NCBI RefSeq assembly: GCF_021347895.1
Contig: NC_067129.1
Coordinates: 34,881,690-34,945,689, forward strand
DNA from: Acanthochromis polyacanthus
Taxonomy: Eukaryota > Chordata > Actinopteri > Pomacentridae
Length of the DNA: 64,000 nt
Direction of reading: 5' to 3'
Shown here: piece after piece, positions 1-10,050 of the stretch
Layout: every line of letters starts with the position of its first letter
Numbering within the stretch: position 1 is the first letter of the stretch
Translations under genes and position numbers: made by a program
Notes under the pieces: model-generated
The model's database searches: none
What the model saw: the letters and a program-made list of their open reading frames with translations, nothing else
Told to the model about the DNA's origin: nothing

Positions 1-85
1 CAGGAGCTGAGCTCATTCACGTATGATTATGTGAATAATGATGATGATGATAATATTATTAATAACAATAATAATAATCACTCCA
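1..85. repeat. AT-rich trinucleotide microsatellite (ATG/AAT)
   Basis: Interrupted runs of gatgatgatgat, then attaataacaataataataat. Confidence 0.7.
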
Positions 86-89
86 CCAC

Positions 90-159
90 CCCTATTGACC
101 TGTAGGAGTCAGGGCAGAGGAGCAGAGAGCGTGAGAGGGGAGAAACCTCTACTGGAAAG
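90..159 (+). other. possible upstream exon of the candidate small gene
   Basis: Purine-rich sequence ending CTGGAAAG/gtgagt, an excellent donor. In the phase needed by the frame starting at 391 it reads GRGAESVRGEKPLLES without a stop. Its 5' end is unknown and may lie outside the window. Confidence 0.25.
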
Positions 160-390
160 GTGAGTCTAAAGGATTTTACAGGAGAGAGTCATTTGTGATG
201 CAGACAGTCTTGGATTTTTATGGAACTTGATATGAATATGAAATTTTAAACATTTCAGTCCATGTGCAACATATAAGACGTATTTAACTTGAGCTTTTAT
301 TTATTAGAGTAATGATTGGAAAGTGGAGATAGCCAAGAGAGCGATATATAAGCCAAATATATGACATAAATAAATAAATAATTTTGCTAG

Positions 391-655
391 TTTTGGACCT
401 AATATGACTCTGTTTTCACTGGTTGGACTGAAGAAGACTAAGACCAGGAGCACTGTGGCTCTAGAGGGAACACTCTCCTCTATTATGACTATTACAATGG
501 CTGGTTTGGAGCCATGCAATAAATGGGAACCCACCCCAGAGATCATCAAGGCTTCAAAAAAGGCCATCAGGGAGTACAACATGGCTCACAAAAATTCATT
601 TTTCCCTGTTCTTTTCCTGTTCCTGTTTACAATTGTGCCATTTATTCTGAGTTGA
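391..655 (+). CDS. candidate small membrane protein, last exon; unrecognised
   Basis: An open frame from 392 (first ATG at 404) to TGA at 653-655 gives 83 residues from the ATG. It is polar at first (GLKKTKTRSTVALEG), then has MAGLEPCNKWEPTPEIIKAS, a charged helix (KKAIREYNMAHKNS) and a C-terminal hydrophobic run (FFPVLFLFLFTIVPFILS), like a tail-anchored protein. It follows a good acceptor (attttgctag), and a strong donor (CTGGAAAG/gtgagt) lies at 159/160. Joined, the frame stays open upstream through LLESFGPNM. I do not recognise the family and cannot exclude chance or repeat-derived sequence. Confidence 0.35.
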
Positions 656-659
656 CAGT

Positions 660-2143
660 CTTTATTATTTATTTTTGGGCCTCGTTAATAAGTTATTCAT
701 TCATTTAGTCCTGGGTTTAGTCCATGTCACCCTGCTCCTGTGAGACAGAGTTTAGTGTCTGATTGTAATTCTGTTCAGTGAATAGATAATTTAAGTTATA
801 AATTTTTTTTGCTTTTGCTTAAGCACTTTTTTAGTTGGCTGATGTGGTCAAATTGAAGCTGTTGTGCATTAGAATCCTCCAAGACAAATGTTACAAGTGG
901 TTGCTGGAGTTATTTCAGTTATGCACATATTTATGGAAAATGCTGAAATGTGTTGTGCTCATCCAGCCACAGAACTTTCATCCATATTTTACATGAAGAA
1001 CCATTTTCAATACTGCCTGCTGTTGCAGTTTTTTTTTTGCCTTTTTTTTTTTTTAACTCAATGTTGTTGTTTTTTATTATCCCTATAATAAGATTTTAAC
1101 AAAATGCTCATAAAATACACCAGAATGCAGGAAATAGGACCAGTAATTTTCCAAATTTTCTGGGGGAGGACCCCCACACCCCCCATCAGCATCCTGCACA
1201 GACCAAATCTCACTCTGAGGTCTGGTCACAACTTGGCAGCTCTGAGTTATTGTGTTGTGAGCAAAAGTCATGGCCACTGTGGTGTAAAACATTTACACAG
1301 TAAAGTATCTCTGAATAAATCTAAATCTTAATGTGGAAAAGCAATTTCTCAGTTTTTGTTAGCTGTAAAATTAAATGTTCGCTCACATCCTGTGCATCTC
1401 CTGGGGGCTAAGCCCCCCCTGTCCTTAAAACCTAGTGACGCCTCTGTGCAGACCTACTGACTTTAGTTTGACGCCGACTTTGGATTTCCTCTGTTGAAGC
1501 CAACACCGCACCGAGAAAGCACCTGCCAGCTTCCGTACGTCCCCTTGAGTTGAGGCAGAGTACTGAGTGCCTCACCTGCTGACTTTTCTCTGCACTGGAT
1601 CGCAGCGATCAGCAGGAATAGTTCTCTCACACATACATAAAAGACATTACACAGACCGCAGAAAGTCATGGTGTATAACGAATATTTCTGTAAAGTTCAT
1701 ATTGGCGATATGCTGAGGAACAGAAACGGGCACGCGTCATGCAACCCAGTTTGTATTGGATCATGCAGTCAGATGTGAGGCACAGTTTGCCCCTGCCTCA
1801 CCCGGGGTTTCTGCCCTAGATTTGATCGGAAAAACTCAAATTCGGCAATTTTTACTCAATAAAATGTCAGAAATGTGTAGTCATACTGCAAATGCATTTT
1901 TAACACAGATCAATGGAAAATATTAATATTTATTTATGTACACTTTCTTTTCTCTTTTTTTGTCATGACGGCCTCACCTGCCTCCCCTGACTGCATGTCA
2001 CTGCCTTCAGGGATGAATAAAGTGATTCTATTCTATTCTAAAGAAAAGGGTGTTAAAAAGACCCATTTCCTGACAACAGAAGCACTCTTTCACATGTTTG
2101 TATTATGCACTGCGGTGTTGGTTAAAATTCTAATAATCAGAAT

Positions 2144-2174
<31 letters not shown>

Positions 2175-3055
2175 CAGTAATCAGATTCTTAGAAATATGT
2201 TCCCCTGAATTAGACGGATCCCACACGTTTCTGCATTAAACTTCTCTAAAAATGCATGCAACAAAGCACTAAAGAATCATGTTAAATATGTAGGATTTGT
2301 CACAATTTTCATAGTTTTTTATGACAAGCATACTCATTTTAAATGTTGTTTAATACTGATTAATCAATGTTATATTTTACTGTTATGAAATGGAATCATT
2401 TTGTTGTGAGGGCAAATTATGCAGTGAACTCTTTTGAATGGAATTTACATTACGAGGAAGATGAACTATTCCTGCTTTAAAAAGACAAATTGATTCAACA
2501 GGACGCTTTTTCGAAATAACTTTTATTTTCATGTCTGCACATTTTAAGATTATAATACAAGCTTGTTGGTTTTAGTGGTCATTTTAATTAGAATTTCTAA
2601 TGAAAAGTCTGGTTCATGTCACTAAAAAACATGTTGCTAGAGTCTGATCAAGCTTTTATAGAAGGCACATTTCCTATTTTGACTATTTTCAAAGGGAAAA
2701 CTCTTTTATTTCTCATATCAAACAACTATTCACGATGGAAACAAACTGTGTGTCTTGTTCTTGTTTCCATAATCAAGGTTGAATTTATTATTTATTTCTG
2801 TACATATATGTACTATTTTAAGATAATTACATGTTGTGATGAATTGAACATTTTGAAGTTAAAGAGTTTCACATAAAGTATTTTTTGTTTTCAGCAGGCT
2901 GCTACACATTCACATATTTTCCACAGTTACAGTTGTAATTATGGAGACAAAAAATCATTGGCTTTGGTCTGATTTATAAAAATGACCATAGATTCTGTTG
3001 TTTTTCTTGTTTTGTCCGGCTCACTGACAGATCAGATAAAATCTCGGCTTCTTTC
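660..3055. other. intergenic stretch with repeat fragments
   Basis: No coding exon is supported. 1130-1454 contains G/C-run sequence (gggggaggacccccacaccccc; ctgggggctaagccccccc ... tagtgacgcctctg) that looks like a fragment of a non-autonomous DNA element; cagaggcgtcactagg on the - strand resembles a terminal repeat. A LINE-type tail (gggatgaataaagtgattctattctattcta) lies at about 2011-2042. The rest is AT-rich single-copy-looking DNA that overlaps the presumed scimp 3' UTR from about 2500. Confidence 0.4.
2146..2175. repeat. (AAT)n microsatellite
   Basis: About ten uninterrupted AAT units after ggt. Confidence 0.9.
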
Positions 3056-3204
3056 TCAGTTGGGTTTAATAAACTCTGGTACAGAAACCTCAGTCTGGAT
3101 GAGAATATCTGGTTCTTTTTTGGATCTGAGTATTGAGGTTTTGCGAAAACAAAAAGTCAGTGAGGGCGATTTCTTCTCTGCCATTTCTTCATAGCATAAT
3201 TTCA
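3056..3204 (-). CDS. scimp: scimp last coding exon
   Basis: The acceptor is gcactgatgacag and the frame runs 49 codons to TGA at 3058-3056. It encodes V-KLCYEEMAEKKSPSLTF through ILIQTEVSVPEFIKPN. VSVPEFIKP matches VSIPSYIEP near the end of human SCIMP, but the fish frame stops before the last human tyrosine motif (YDDV) and has Phe where human has Tyr. TTTATT motifs (AATAAA on the - strand) near 2785-2796 could serve polyadenylation. Confidence 0.6.
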
Positions 3205-6200
3205 CTGTCATCAGTGCTTGTTTGACGACCGCAAATACAATACCCTTTTATTTTTGCGTTTAAGGTTTTGGTTTATGGTCAAGACACAGAATGAATGAAG
3301 GTTTTATTTCATTTTTTTGTGATAATCTGTTGAAAGTGCATGAAGGGAGTGCGGTTTAGAAGAGATGGGGGGATTTAGGGATGGAGACAATAGAGATGTG
3401 ATAGAGACTTATAGATAGAGACTTGCCTGCTGTGAGAAACTGCGTCCGAGGAGGAAGAGGAGGATTGACAACATCAGGGTTTCTTTCCTGGTATTTGTTG
3501 CTGCTGAAAAATTGCACAAAATATCTTGTGGTTAGACTCAGTGAGGAAAATAGCAAAATGTGTTTATCCAGTTTCTTTGCTGACAGATAGACAACAATAA
3601 CAGACAATAATCAGCACTTTATAGCTTGTAGATGTAATTTAACTTTGTGTTAACTGAACACATGACATGGAAACTTTCATTTTAATTGTGTACATCTTCC
3701 CATTAAAACAAACAAACAAACAAAAAAACAAACAATGAATATTTGTCTTCACACATAGCCAGGCTAACAGCTTCCATTTGTTTCCAGTCTTTGTGCTAAG
3801 CTAAGCTAACTGTCTGCCCATTTCTTTATATCTACATAGAACTGTTCCTTACTTTTTTCTTCTTTTTTTGTTACAGTAAGCTACAATCTAATTTGTGTAT
3901 AAAACATTAAACACAAGAAATACACTGTAGATATTTACTCGGCTTTGACGACAGCTCTTCTCTCGAGATGTGAGATTTTGTGTTTACCTGAAAAAATACA
4001 AAAACAAACAGAAAATAGTTGATATGAGCGGCAGAAAAAATACAATTTGTACAAAATGTATAAAATCTTGGAGGATTTTAAAAAAATAGAGGGCAATTGA
4101 TTGCTTAGCTGATGTTATAAAAGAAATGAATACAATAAAACAGGATTATTATTATTATATTAAGACCAAACAATAAGGTTCTGCACCTACTTGGAGCTAA
4201 AGTAGGTCAAAACTATGAGAAAATCATACAAAGAAACAGAAATATACCTTCTTCAAAGCATATTTTAATGTCAGAATGTAAAAGCACACATATATTTCTG
4301 TCTTTTTGTCTTATCTCAACATGTGGTGCCACTTCTGATTACTATTTGTAAGATATTTTGTTCCCCTTATTTGCTCTTTTTTTAATCCAAACTCTAAACC
4401 AGCATGAAGCCCAGCACAAGCTGCTGCAGCCCAGTTTCCCCGCAGGGATCATTAAAGTTTCATCTAAGCTAATCAGATCCAGAGGGTCCAACTAATAATA
4501 GCAATTCATACAATTATAATAGTTTTCCTTCTGCTTTGCCTCAGACGGATGCTCTTACAGCTACAGTGACAGAGTGTTGATGCTCAGTTTCTCTTCCTGT
4601 TCTGCTTCTACATTCGCGGCAAAGACGTGCAAGCTTTGGTTTTTCACTTAACTAAAGAAACGGGTAGTTGTGGACGTTGAAGTGAAACTAGTGTCCACTG
4701 GTAACTTCATTTACCTCTGAAGTCAACTTTGACCAAAACTATTTGACTATGCTTTATAATAAGGGCGCAGAACACTGTAAAAAAAAAAAAATTACTTATT
4801 TACTAATTTATGTTCTGTGGGTTTTTTGTATGTTTTTTTTCATATCGTTCCTGTTTTGTTAAATAACAAAAAAATAACTGGTCAAATAACAGCTATTTAT
4901 TTACATTTTAACCATAAAAAGATTAGAAATGTAAATAATGTCCACATCAAAAGTCTGTGTTTTTATGAATTATAATTTGTTCTTTTACACTGCTTGAAAA
5001 TAAAATAACAATAAAATAACACTGTCTTACTATATTTAAATCCACTAAAAATATAATTAATTTCATAGTTATTTCCCGTGTTTTTACAGTTTTTGAATGT
5101 TACAGTTTTACAATGTTTGTTGAATAATTTTGGAACCATTGCTAATAAAAAAAATGAATAAGAACTGCACTGTAAAAAATCTGTACAATTTACAGTTATT
5201 TTTACAGATTGTCCCTGTTTTCTGAAATCGAAAATTTTGTAAAATAACATTTATTTGTTTATTTATTTACATTTTAACCACAAATAATAATAATAATAAT
5301 AATAAGGGTGTAGTACAGTGTAAAAAATTGTAAAAAAAAAAAAAAAAGTTTTTTTGGGGAAATTTTTTAACTAACATTGGATCTTTGTCTTCATTATTTG
5401 AAATATTCAGCAGCTTTCTAATCTGAAGAAGGTTCTAAGCGAGAAGCGGCACTTCAAAACACCAAACAGCTGCACTGCACCTATTTTGGAGCATTAGATT
5501 CGAAAATATCTTAAACAGAGACACACTTTCAGTACATAATTAGTTGCACAAAGCAGCAGCATATCATCATCATTAGTGTGTGTCTGTAAGAATTCTAGTA
5601 TAGCTACTTATAGTACAGCTCTAACCACAATAATAGACAGAGCACAATACATATTTCATGTACTAGCACATATAGTTGTGCCAATTATTGGTTATACTGT
5701 GGCTTCAGGTGTAATTTATATATAACACTGTGCGGTCTTTATTTAAATTAGTCACAGAAATATGTATAAAAAATAATACTGCATGGCCTTAACTTGAATG
5801 TTTGAACTTTAAACCGGCATATTTTCAACTTTAATCTTGTTTAATGGGAATTGGCTTAATGTCTGTTGTTTTAAATGTACCGTATAAAAAACAACGACTT
5901 GATTTGGCTTGTCATAAATTAATAATTATATTATACTGCTGTTCATAACTCTGAATAATGCTAGTGCATAAAAAATAAGAAAAGTTCTGCTGTGCTCCCA
6001 CAAAATATTACAAAGTCATATTTTTAATCAGTAGCATCTTCTTGTCACACTTTTTGTATTTCTCAAATCTCATATTGTAACTATAGACGATGTAAACTAT
6101 TAATATAATTTGTGTGATCACCTGCACTAATCAGGCAGTGTGCTGACTTTTTGCTATTAACTCATTGGCTGCCAGCTGTTTTCAGAGCAAAGAGCCCCCT

Positions 6201-6672
6201 ACTGCCAGAGTTTTTAAGAATTTTGACAGATTTTTCAAGATCTACAGAATATCAAGTTTTAAGACTACATAAACATTGAAACTATCGAAAGAAAGGGTAG
6301 ATTCTCTTCTTTCATCAGGAAAAAAAAGTTTGTTTCTAGCATTCGGTTCTAAAGTTATCGGCAGCAGAACATAGGGTCGTTTCAGCAAAAACACCTGTTT
6401 TTGACCAAAAAACAAAGATAACGAGCTTTTTGTGCAGAGAGGCACATCAATCAGAGCAGTCACTTTGATGCCAATATTTTTTGGTTTAGTGACATCCCAC
6501 ACAACTGAACAGTTGTTTACTTATATGAAACAACAAAAACAACTCGGAAAAAGCATTTTGAGGTCAACTTTTTAACCTTTTGTTAGCTAAATCATTTATT
6601 TACAAACAAACAACACAAGTCAACATTTTGGTTCAGAACAATACATCTTACAAAATATAAAAAATCTATTTT

Positions 6673-6720
<48 letters not shown>

Positions 6721-9240
6721 CCTCTAAACTCATCTGACTCGGCTTCGTCAGATGAGCTCAAGAGAGCGGTGGTGGCGAAACAGAAACCTAGCGCGGCTTT
6801 GATCGCCAGCGGCTGTTGGCAACGGCACTTTTTGCTGTCGCCCCACCATGGCCACTGTCTTTGTCATTCTTATGGCCCACCGCAACACTCTCACGTTCCA
6901 AAACTCCACGATTTTCACAGACGAGCTCCGACAGACTATCCTGCAGCCCCCCCAGTCAAAAAACATGATTGACATCTATAGACGTCATTGGCAGCGAACG
7001 TTCGGATTTTAATTGACGTCTATAGACGTAAATGGCAGCGAATGAGTTAAAATTCTTCATGCTCTGGCAAAAAAGCTTTCTGGGATGTTTGCACCTGTTT
7101 GTGAAAAACAAGCTAAGAAACCATAGTAGTATATTAATGTCAGCTCTCATATCTAAATATGAAATGGAAGCATTTTGTCTGTCAGAATGTCTCAAGCTTC
7201 TTCTTTTTTTTTTCTCATCTTTGAACATGTGTGACTTTAGCTTAACCTAACGGTGGTTTTGTTACTGGTTTCTCAGGAACTAACTTCTCTGGCAAAGTCT
7301 GTGGATTTCCCAGAATGAACGAGTCACATCATGTGACGTCAAGTTGTTTTCTACAGAGCACAAAATCACCAAATCTGCTTTACAGTCTGCAGCCTTTGAC
7401 CCTCGATCTGGGCAAAACGAAAGTCCCTTTCAGTAGCAGTTTAAGAGGAAAAATGAAGAAGAAATCTTATGAACGGCATTAGAGGAGTGATTCTCCGGCA
7501 GTAATGACAGACAGCATGGACAGAACACACAAGAACAACGATGGTTTTTCTTCTCAGTGCAGTAAAGACTAAATTCTTTCTAAGTTTCAGTGGTTTTCTG
7601 GCACAGCTTTAGCAGAGACTATTTCAAAATGTCACCCAACACCAAATGATCAAAAAAAAGAGTAAGGTTAGAGATTTATGAAATGGGTGAATGAAGCCTT
7701 TAAACCTCTAGTTGTTATATTATAATTCAGCTTCCAGGCCTCAGTAAAGTTTCAGTTTTGTAATTTTCTCCAAACTAATGATGCATTATGTCAAATATTC
7801 CTCATGATCAACAAGATTTTCTCTATTTCTAATTGCTGATGGATTCATGTGGGTAGTAGCTTAATGTTGCACTGGTTTAGGTAAAAATAATAATGTTTCT
7901 AGCTTTATTGAAATACAATAAAACTGCATAACTTTAAGAACACATATTGTAAAAGGACAATGTGATGTTTGTAGAAACACAGATTTTTTAAGTGGATATT
8001 ATTTTACAGTTTTTTCCTGTATGTATGTATGTATGTATGTATGCATTAATTAATTAATTAGTTCATTCATTCATTTATGTGTTTTACAGTCAACATACCA
8101 ATTGCATTTTTTGAAAACTTTCATTATATACAGAGTGGACATATATTTTTGTATGATCACAATAAAACTGTATAATTTTAACAACACATATTAAAAACGA
8201 AAAAAGGACAATTTGAGAAATATAGATTTTTTAAGTGGATATTGTTTTACAGTTTTGTCCTTTTTTATTTATGTATTTACTTATTTATTTTACAGTCAAC
8301 TTGCCAATTGTGCCTTTTTCCTTGAAAACTTTCCTTAAATACAGGGTAGATGTTTTTTAAAAAGTCACAAAAAATTGCATAATTTGAACACCACATATAA
8401 AAGAACAACGTACTATTTGTAAAACCACAGATTTTCAAAAGTGAATATCATTTTTGCAATTATGCTTTTTCAGCAGGTAAATTTACAAAAATAATAGTTT
8501 TTAAAATTATTTACAATTTTTCAATCCCTATAAAAAATAAATTTTATTCAAATAATGGCACGTATCTGTCAAAATATAAAGATAACTATATATTTTTGCC
8601 GATTGAAATGCAGTGACAGTAGTGTGATTTTATGGTGAAAGGAAAAACTACAATTTGCAAACCTGCTAATTTTTGATGTGAACATCATTTTTGACTTTTG
8701 GTTGGAGGTTTAAAAGTGTTTCAAAAAACTTTCATTATATACAGTGTTTGGCGTTTTTAAGTCACAAAAAAGTGCATAATTTTACTATCATGTCTTATAA
8801 AAGCACAAAGTAATATTTGTAGAAATATAGCTTTTCTAAGTTGATATTATTATACAGTTTTGTCCCGTATATTTATTTATTTTATAATCTACACGCAAAT
8901 TTTACTTTTTTTCTGTGGGAAAATTTGTAAAGTTACAGTTTTGGAAATGTATTTTTATTTTTTCTATCCCTAATATACATACATTTTCTTTCAAATAATG
9001 GCAGATATCTGTAAAAATACAAAAACAGCAATAGATTTTTTGCTGATTTTAATGCAGTGACAGTAGTGTAGTTTTATAGTGGAATGTTGCAAATGAATGA
9101 ATTATTCTTTAGAAAATGACTTTCCACCTACCTCTTCTGGAGATGCACTTATTAATGAGAAAGAAGATGAAGATGATCACAAAGGAAATTAAAATCATCC
9201 CAATCAGCAACAGCAAGACGTACTGCCGATAAAAATCCAT
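3056..9240 (-). CDS. scimp: scimp-like transmembrane adaptor, whole coding span (4 small exons)
   Basis: Join on the - strand: 9240-9132, 3987-3939, 3503-3427, 3204-3056, predicted 127 aa (human SCIMP is 145 aa). Order of parts: a short N-terminus MDFYRQY, one hydrophobic helix (about residues 8-29), juxtamembrane KCISRRGKHK, a Tyr at 57, the proline motif NPPLPPR (66-72), a Tyr at 83 (CYEEM) and VSVPEFIKPN at the end. SCIMP has the same order: helix, LRRGKK, YENV, LPPLPPR and VSIPSYIEP. SCIMP is a leukocyte membrane adaptor whose proline motif binds SRC-family SH3 domains and whose tyrosines recruit GRB2, CSK and SLP-65/76. Linkage to rabep1, divergent as in human, supports orthology. Splicing is inferred; exon 3 uses a GC donor. 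Confidence 0.7.
3427..3503 (-). CDS. scimp: scimp proline-motif exon (PPLPPR), GC donor
   Basis: The acceptor is gcaatttttcag and the donor is CAG/gcaagt, a textbook GC-type donor. It encodes SNKYQERNPDVVNPPLPPR and then TQFLTA. Tyr-then-PPLPPR spacing follows human SCIMP (YENV...LPPLPPR), where the proline motif binds SH3 domains of SRC kinases such as LYN. The acceptor reads ttttcag/cag/CAAC, a NAGNAG site that would include or omit one Ser. Confidence 0.72.
3939..3987 (-). CDS. scimp: scimp juxtamembrane exon
   Basis: The acceptor is tgtattttttcag and the donor is gtaaat (after GCCGA). Phase 1 in, phase 2 out, encoding G-KHKISHLERRAVVKA-D, a basic juxtamembrane segment. The RRGKHK junction resembles RRGKKWE of SCIMP. 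If the donor were not used, the frame would stop at once (GAG TAA), so the donor is the key assumption. Confidence 0.6.
4000..6150. other. scimp intron, AT-rich with degenerate repeats
   Basis: 4390-4470 holds a LINE-like tail (ccgcagggatcattaaagtttcatc). 4760-5345 holds several related AT-rich units beginning aacactgtaaaaaa or gcactgtaaaaaat with ttatttacattttaacca repeated at about 4896 and 5263, plus an (AAT)n run at 5284-5308 and poly(A) at about 5330-5347. No coding exon seen. Confidence 0.45.
6161..7046. mobile_element. TTAA-flanked non-autonomous DNA element, piggyBac-like
   Basis: TTAA occurs at 6157-6160 and 7047-7050, directly flanking inverted ends CTCATTGGCTGCCA and TGGCAGCGAATGAG. 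Near the right end the palindrome gacgtctatagacgt is repeated with ggcagcgaa. TTAA duplication is the hallmark of piggyBac-type elements; no transposase is recognised inside. It lies in the large scimp intron and contains a (TG)n run. Confidence 0.65.
6676..6718. repeat. (TG)n microsatellite
   Basis: About 21 uninterrupted TG units inside the TTAA-flanked element. Confidence 0.95.
7970..9075. repeat. degenerate tandem repeat array, unit about 205-245 bp, scimp intron
   Basis: The block agattttttaagtggatat followed by ttacagtttt recurs near 7982, 8225, 8430 (diverged) and 8829. Each copy is followed by acagtcaac..ccaatt, gaaaactttc and cacaaaaa/cataatttt..aacacatat blocks. Spacing is about 243 and 205, then roughly double. 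It includes (TATG)n at about 8022-8044. Confidence 0.6.
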
Positions 9241-9247
9241 GGCCACT
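9132..9247 (-). CDS. scimp: scimp exon with start codon and membrane helix
   Basis: Read on the - strand, an acceptor (gtttgaagcag behind a T-rich tract) precedes AGTGGCC and then ATG at 9240 in a strong context (gtggccATGg). It encodes 36 residues plus one base: MDFYRQYVLLLLIGM, then an Ile/Phe-rich stretch, then NKCISRR, and ends at the donor gtaggt. This is a single-pass membrane anchor with positive charges on the cytoplasmic side and one membrane-proximal Cys (C32) that could be palmitoylated. An in-frame TGA lies upstream of the ATG. Confidence 0.75.
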
Positions 9248-9931
9248 CTGCTTCAAACCACAGAAGATTATGGAAAAAAAAAACAAAACAACAAAAAACA
9301 CACATTAAAGTCACACTTTATATTAAGATCACACCGAGCAGCTGCTTTTCAGTATACAGCTGTGGATCGGAAAGAAGACCATTCACCACTTCCTCTTTTT
9401 GTGCGTTGACTAAGTCTTAAGGTTATTTTGGTGTTTACATTAGCATTCTGAGAATCAAACAAACCCTCCTCTAGGGACTCTTCTTGTGAGGAAGTCCGCC
9501 TCCTGCACTGCCAACACACTTTAGACATTTACAGATCATTTCTGCGGCCCTGTAGTCGCTCAGTTAAGGTGTCTGAGCCTGCTGTGAACTTGAGGAGAGA
9601 AAGGCAGCTTTCAAATGAATTGTTTGCTCCGAACAGGAAGACCTAATCCTTTATCTCTATGAGCAGGATCATGTAAATGTACTTTCTTCCAGTTTATCTG
9701 TATGCACCACATCCTCAGCTCGCAACAGCTTCCTGCCAACTTCCAAACATAAATAGTGCTGATTCAGAATGGACTTTTGCAGGATATTGTGATATGTTTT
9801 TTGCAAAATATGCTCATAAAAATGTTAGAGTTGGGTGTAGGCTTTACTTTTTGCATTCAAAACAATAAAATCATTTTATTCTAAATAATTTCACCATAAA
9901 TCAACTTCCAAACACTCAGACTGTGTCTTAC

Positions 9932-10050
9932 CTTTCCAGAGAACCGCTGACGGCTCCGAAGTTGGGTTCAAGCGAAGTGGCAGCTAATGTCAGTAAATAG
10001 AAGAGGAAAGTGGATGGCAAGATGAGACAAGAGTCGTCATGGGCCGCATT
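9932..10050 (-). other. scimp: scimp 5' UTR exon (5' end uncertain)
   Basis: On the - strand this sequence ends in TCTCTGGAAAG followed by gtaagac, a strong donor. Splicing to the acceptor at 9248-9250 would place a leader directly before the scimp ATG. It contains CCACTTCGCTTGAACCC and a few CpGs. The upstream boundary is arbitrary. Confidence 0.45.

Noticed and set aside
6676..6972. 98-codon frame beginning with a Val/Cys repeat
   Set aside because: The first part is a translated (TG)n microsatellite and the rest lies in a non-coding transposon.
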